Shown: piece by piece, positions 59,964 through 64,000 of the stretch
Numbering within the stretch: the first letter of the stretch is position 1
Layout: every line of letters begins with the position of its first letter
Assembly: GCF_047718555.1 (NCBI RefSeq)
Contig: NZ_JBDNRK010000018.1
Span: forward strand, 5,840-69,839
Source of the DNA: Clostridium_I sp047718555
Lineage (GTDB): Bacteria; Bacillota; Clostridia; Clostridiales; Clostridiaceae
Direction: 5' to 3'
DNA length: 64,000 bases
Made by a program: the position numbers and the translations under genes
The notes under the pieces: model-generated
Seen by the model: only the letters and a program-made list of their open reading frames with translations
What the model was told of the DNA's origin: nothing
The model's database searches: none

Positions 59964-60625
59964 GAAGCCTCACAAATATCTTTTCTTATACGATTAGTTA
60001 TAAAATCTACTACTTGTTCAATAGTCATGTCAGAAGAATCTATTTCTATAGCATCTTCTGCCTTAGTTAAAGGATTCACTTCTCTATGGGAATCTATGTA
60101 ATCTCTTTTTATTATGTCACTAAGTATTTTTTCATAATCTACATCAATACCCTTAGTCATAAATTCTTCAAATCTTCTTCTTGCTCTCTTTTCTGGAGAA
60201 GCAGTTAAATAAAATTTAAAAGCAGCATCCTTTAAAACCACAGTTCCAATATCTCTTCCATCCATAACTACATCATATTTTTCAGACATTTTTCTTTGAA
60301 GTCTTACAAGCCTTTCTCTTATTTCAGAAACGGCAGCATAATTTGATACCTGCTTACTAATATCAGGCATATTTACTTTATCACTTAAATCTTCATTATT
60401 CACAATAATTTTATCTTTATCAAAATGCATTTCTAAAGAGTCTGTAAGTTTACATAATTTTTCTATTTCTAAGTAAGTTATGTTGTTTCTAATGGCCATT
60501 ACAGTTATGGCTCTATACATTGCTCCCGTATTTATATACATAAGATTAAAATTTTTGCCTATTATTTTTGCTATGGTACTTTTACCTGCTCCAGCAGGTC
60601 CATCTATGGCTACAGACAATCTCAA
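59945..60625 (-). CDS. cmk: Cytidylate kinase
   Basis: Phosphorylates CMP and dCMP with ATP. Walker A is IDGPAGAGKSTIAKII (about 7-22), then LMYINTGAMYRAI (about 29), VVMDGRDIGTVVL (about 116), and a lid segment PEKRARRRFEEFMTKG. 226 residues. TTG start with GGCGG upstream. The C-terminal GIFKK and stop are encoded by the inserted family M repeat, so the natural end of the protein has been replaced. Confidence 0.96.
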   Translation of the reverse strand: MRLSVAIDGPAGAGKSTIAKIIGKNFNLMYINTGAMYRAITVMAIRNNITYLEIEKLCKLTDSLEMHFDKDKIIVNNEDLSDKVNMPDISKQVSNYAAVSEIRERLVRLQRKMSEKYDVVMDGRDIGTVVLKDAAFKFYLTASPEKRARRRFEEFMTKGIDVDYEKILSDIIKRDYIDSHREVNPLTKAEDAIEIDSSDMTIEQVVDFITNRIRKDICEASGIFKK

Positions 60626-60750
60626 TTATAATCCGCCTTTCTTACACAAAAAGTTCACTTTTTATATATTCTATAAAAAAAATTAAAATCCTTTAAACTT
60701 ATTATAAATTAACAAATTATTATTTTTAAGCATATATAATATAAAATGCA

Positions 60751-61968
60751 TTAATCTATATTTTCTCCTGCCAGGTGTCCTGTAGAAAAAGCTATCTGTA
60801 TATTGTATCCACCAGTATATGCATCAACATCCATTACTTCTCCTGCAAAGGATAAATTATTTATTAGCTTTGATTTTAAGGTAGATGGATCTATTTCTTT
60901 TATATCCACTCCTCCTGAAGTAACTATGGCTTCTTCAATTCCACGTAAACCCTTAACCTGTAAAGTGAAATTCTGTATAATATTAACTAGTCTTCTTCTT
61001 TCCTCTTTCGTTATAGAATTTACTTTTTTATTTTCATCTATACCTGAAAGATTAACAATAGTATTGATTAACTTTTGAGGAAGTAATTCATTTAAAGAGT
61101 TTTTAAAGTCCTTATTTGAAAATTTTACAAAGTCTTTTTGTATCCTCTTATCCAGTTCCTCAGTCTTTAAAGCTGGTTTTAAGTTTATCACAACGGACAT
61201 ATCTTCTTTTTCATCAATAATTCTACTGGCCTTTAATACAATAGGACCAGATACTCCGTAATGAGTAAATAGCATTTCTCCAAATTCTCTGTATACTGTC
61301 TTATGATTGTTTTTAATAAGCAGCTCCACATTTTTAAGAGAAAGTCCCTGAAGATCTTTTATCCATGGCTCTTTTACTTCTATAGGAACAAGAGAAGGCT
61401 TGATTTTAGTAATATTATGACCGGCTTTTTTAGCAAAAACTAATCCATCTCCCGTAGAACCTGTTTGAGGATAGGATAATCCTCCTGTACATATTATAAA
61501 ATGATCCCCTTTAATTAACTTTCCATCATCTGTAATTAAGCTTTTTATCCTATCATTTTCTATATTAATACTACTTATTCGTGTATTCAACATAATTTCT
61601 ACATTTTTATTCTCTAGAGATCTCCTCAATGCATTTATTATATCGGAAGACTTATCAGATTTTGGAAAAACCCTATCTCCTCTTTCTACTTTTAGATTTA
61701 CTCCCATTTCTTCAAAATAATTTATAATATCAATATTATTATAGGTATATAAAGAACTATATAGAAATTCAGGATTTCCAGGAATAAAATCAAAGAATTC
61801 ACTAATATCCTTATTATTAGTTACATTACATCTTCCCTTGCCCGTAATATATAATTTTTTTCCTAATTTTTCGTTTCTTTCAATTAGTAATACTTTATTT
61901 CTTTCAGCAGCTGCCATAGCAGCCATAATACCTGCTGGTCCTCCACCAACAACTATAACTCGTTTCAA
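60751..61968 (-). CDS. HI0933/YhiN-like FAD-dependent oxidoreductase
   Basis: A 405-residue flavoprotein of the HI0933 group. FAD motif VIVVGGGPAGIMAAMAAAERNKVLLIERNEKLGKKLYITGKGRCNVTN at the N-terminus; FIICTGGLSYPQTGSTGDG (about 155-173); C-terminal FAGEVMDVDAYTGGYNIQIAFSTGHLAG. The reaction is unknown. TTG start with GGGAGTG upstream. The order with cmk and ispH/rpsA is commonly kept in clostridia. Confidence 0.93.
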   Translation of the reverse strand: MKRVIVVGGGPAGIMAAMAAAERNKVLLIERNEKLGKKLYITGKGRCNVTNNKDISEFFDFIPGNPEFLYSSLYTYNNIDIINYFEEMGVNLKVERGDRVFPKSDKSSDIINALRRSLENKNVEIMLNTRISSINIENDRIKSLITDDGKLIKGDHFIICTGGLSYPQTGSTGDGLVFAKKAGHNITKIKPSLVPIEVKEPWIKDLQGLSLKNVELLIKNNHKTVYREFGEMLFTHYGVSGPIVLKASRIIDEKEDMSVVINLKPALKTEELDKRIQKDFVKFSNKDFKNSLNELLPQKLINTIVNLSGIDENKKVNSITKEERRRLVNIIQNFTLQVKGLRGIEEAIVTSGGVDIKEIDPSTLKSKLINNLSFAGEVMDVDAYTGGYNIQIAFSTGHLAGENID

Positions 61969-62019
61969 AAAATCACTCCCTATAATCTTTAAATTCCTTT
62001 AATATACTTACAAAGAAAA

Positions 62020-62038
62020 AAAGCGACTACGTCGCTTT
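62020..62038 (-). terminator. Terminator of the RpiR-type gene
   Basis: AAAGCGAC (62020-62027) pairs with GTCGCTTT (62031-62038). On the - strand a run of seven T follows. Confidence 0.85.
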
Positions 62039-62096
62039 CGCCGGTACCAAGATTCCTTAAAAGTTTAACATATATACTAAACTTAGTGTATATGTT

Positions 62097-62987
62097 TTAT
62101 CTTTCCTCGCTAGCTTTAAAGGAATACACTTGATATTCTTTCCATATATTTTCCAAATCTTCAAAAGTACGTGATATTTTTTCTTTTTCCCTAAGTCCAA
62201 CAGCTACAATTAATGCATTTATTACACTTAAGGGCGCCACTAAAGAATCCACAAAAGATGCCATATTACTCTGTGCTATCAGAGTGTAGTCAGCTTTTGT
62301 GGCTAAAGGTGACAGTAAACTGTCAGTTATAGCTACTACCTTTGTCCCCCTGCTTTGTGCATAATTAAGTGCCTCTATAGTTCTTATAGCATACCTTGGA
62401 AACCCTATGCCTATTACAAGATCCTCATGGGATATGTTAATCAGCTGCTCAAATATATCGCTCATACCATAGGCAACTATATTGACATTATCTAAAATTA
62501 AATTTAAATAGAAACCCAAGAACTCAGATAATGCTGTTGAACTTCTAAGACCAATTATATATATTTTTCTTGCTGCAAAAATGCAATTAACCACATCTTC
62601 AAAAGCACGATGATTTATTTTTTCAAGGGTAGTCCTTATATTTTCCATATCAGATTTCAAAACACCCTTTAATGCATTTTCTTCACTTATAAAATTATTT
62701 GAAAGTTCTAATCTTTGAACTGTAGTTAATTTATTTTTTATCAATTCCTGTAAAGCTTTTTGTAATTTAGGATAACCACTAAAGCCCAATTCATTGGCAA
62801 ATCTAACTACCGTAGATTCACTCACTCCAACACTTACACCTAATTTTGCCGCTGTCATAAATGCAGCTTTATCATAATGCTTTAATATGTATTCAGCTAT
62901 TAATTTCTGGCCTTTACTAAGTCTTTGAAATTTTAGCTGAATAGTTCTCATCAAATCCTGCTTGCCGCTTTCCTCACTATTATCCAT
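62097..62987 (-). CDS. MurR/RpiR-family transcriptional regulator
   Basis: A 296-residue regulator: N-terminal HTH (about 15-90, with AAKLGVSVGVSESTVVRFANELGFSGYPKLQKALQ) and a SIS sugar-phosphate-binding domain (about 130-265, with KIYIIGLRSSTALSEFLG and GTKVVAITDSLLSPLATKAD). It probably senses a phosphosugar; the target genes are not in view. AAGGG lies before the ATG. Confidence 0.92.
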   Translation of the reverse strand: MDNSEESGKQDLMRTIQLKFQRLSKGQKLIAEYILKHYDKAAFMTAAKLGVSVGVSESTVVRFANELGFSGYPKLQKALQELIKNKLTTVQRLELSNNFISEENALKGVLKSDMENIRTTLEKINHRAFEDVVNCIFAARKIYIIGLRSSTALSEFLGFYLNLILDNVNIVAYGMSDIFEQLINISHEDLVIGIGFPRYAIRTIEALNYAQSRGTKVVAITDSLLSPLATKADYTLIAQSNMASFVDSLVAPLSVINALIVAVGLREKEKISRTFEDLENIWKEYQVYSFKASEER

Positions 62988-63135
62988 AACAAATCAGCCC
63001 TTTCTTAAAAATGAAGCCTACGCAAAACATTTATTTAATTTTATCATCAAATTGTAAATTTTTCAATAATGTATTCATTTTCACTACATATTTTTCATGA
63101 ATTAATTCATTTATCAAAAATTTTAGACAAATGAA

Positions 63136-63849
63136 TTATAAATTTTTAAGATATTCTATTTCACTATTTTCCAAATATCTCCATTGACCCTTTTTTAGGC
63201 TTGTATTTAAAGCTATTTTACCGATAGATAATCTTTTTAAAGTAATTACAGGATGCTTTATGGCCTTACACATCCTTCTTATTTGCCTCTTTTTACCTTC
63301 ATGTATTGTAATTTCCACCTTGGATTTCTCTTCATTACCTTCAATTATCTTAATCTTTGCTGGCGCTGTAATATAATTACCTATATCTATTCCATTACAA
63401 AATCTTTTTATCTCTTCTTTGAAAGGCTGACCTTTTATAATGGCTTCATAAACCTTATCTATTTTTTTACTGGGATGTATTACTTTATTATACACTTCGC
63501 CATCATTAGTCATAATCAATAATCCTGAGGTATCATAATCAAGTCTACCTATAGGAAAAATTCTTTCATTTACCTTTACCAAATCCAGTACAGTTTTTCT
63601 TCCTCTTTCATCCTTTAATGTACATAAATATCCCTCTGGTTTATTGAGCATAATATATACTTTTTTTTCTTCAATAAAGATCTTATTGCCATCTACCAAA
63701 ACCTCATCTAAATCTACATCAATTTTAATACCCAGTTCCTGAACTACACTACCATTGACCTTTACTCTTCCTTCTTTTATTATTTTCTCGCAACTTCTTC
63801 TTGATGCTACTCCACAACTTGCCATAAATTTTTGTAATCTTTCTTCCAT
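63136..63849 (-). CDS. rluB: rRNA pseudouridine synthase RluB/RsuA family
   Basis: Makes pseudouridine in rRNA. S4 domain at the N-terminus (RLQKFMASCGVASRRSCEKIIKEGRVKVNG). Catalytic Asp in IGRLDYDTSGLLIMTNDG (about 98). Late motif KRQIRRMCKAIKHPVITLKRLSIG. The ATG at 63849 (AGGTG upstream) is preferred over the GTG at 63858. RluB versus RsuA cannot be fixed from sequence alone; the family call is firm. Confidence 0.92.
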   Translation of the reverse strand: MEERLQKFMASCGVASRRSCEKIIKEGRVKVNGSVVQELGIKIDVDLDEVLVDGNKIFIEEKKVYIMLNKPEGYLCTLKDERGRKTVLDLVKVNERIFPIGRLDYDTSGLLIMTNDGEVYNKVIHPSKKIDKVYEAIIKGQPFKEEIKRFCNGIDIGNYITAPAKIKIIEGNEEKSKVEITIHEGKKRQIRRMCKAIKHPVITLKRLSIGKIALNTSLKKGQWRYLENSEIEYLKNL

Positions 63850-64000
63850 AGTAATCACCTGTTAAGTAAACAAAATTCAACCTCTAAAAATCAAACTGTT
63901 GAATTAGTTAGTATTTAATTATAAATATTATTTTTTTGTATGAATATCAATCTAAAAAAAATCAATCTATATATAAGTGAAATTTAGTAATACAAATAGA

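Noticed and set aside
1..64000. CRISPR arrays, tRNA or rRNA genes
   Set aside because: I saw no regularly spaced repeat-spacer units and no tRNA or rRNA sequence. The hairpin repeats at 11-13 kb flank genes, not short spacers.

Overview
The window looks like chromosome of a low-GC, spore-forming clostridium (Clostridium sensu stricto). The reasons are very AT-rich DNA, strong GGAGG-type ribosome binding sites with frequent TTG and GTG starts, an IspH-ribosomal protein S1 fusion, a CotS-like spore protein, EFR1-type and Fe-S oxidoreductases, and the cluster miaB-mutS-mutL-miaA-hfq-methionine gamma-lyase-lexA. I cannot name the species.

Layout. From about 2.3 to 41 kb most genes lie on the + strand and are accessory: RecQ, a 2H phosphoesterase, DUF1189, SulP, a tandem MarR, a PHP phosphatase, a block of tiny genes separated by hairpin repeats (10.9-13.3 kb), HutD, Dus, a DnaQ-BRCT protein, MerR with EFR1, a decayed stretch (18.6-25.0 kb) holding an intact helicase pair, a divergent pair of low-complexity proteins, TetR with a phytoene-desaturase-like oxidoreductase, and a two-component system next to a mixed solute-binding/permease/adaptor cluster (30.4-38.9 kb). 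From about 41 to 64 kb most genes lie on the - strand and are housekeeping. The strand switch coincides with a 28-bp dif-like palindrome at 41769-41796, about 0.8 kb from a XerC/D-type recombinase, so I infer that the window spans the replication terminus. A near-identical dif-like site lies at 2047-2074 in the same orientation.

Small-scale structure is rich. (1) Five small gene units at 10912-13291 are each bounded by the right and left halves of a hairpin repeat. The array opens with a right half and closes with a left half, which is the logic of a gene-cassette array, yet the sites do not look like integron attC sites. A second left half-site with the same 140-bp flank lies at 18.38 kb. 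(2) A type I toxin-antitoxin-like module, absent from ordinary gene calls, sits at 39.14-39.46 kb. (3) Two families of fold-back repeats are scattered between genes. One supplies the last codons and stop of cmk, the other those of the tandem MarR gene. (4) The response-regulator operon and the transport operon share a direct-repeat operator at the same distance from the -10 box. (5) Two MerR-type promoters have long spacers with internal dyads.

Pseudogenes are common: an SDR, a TetR and iron alcohol dehydrogenase pair fused by a deletion, an aldo/keto reductase, an FMN reductase fragment, dihydrolipoamide dehydrogenase and SGNH hydrolase remnants. This fits repeated insertion and deletion around a terminus region.
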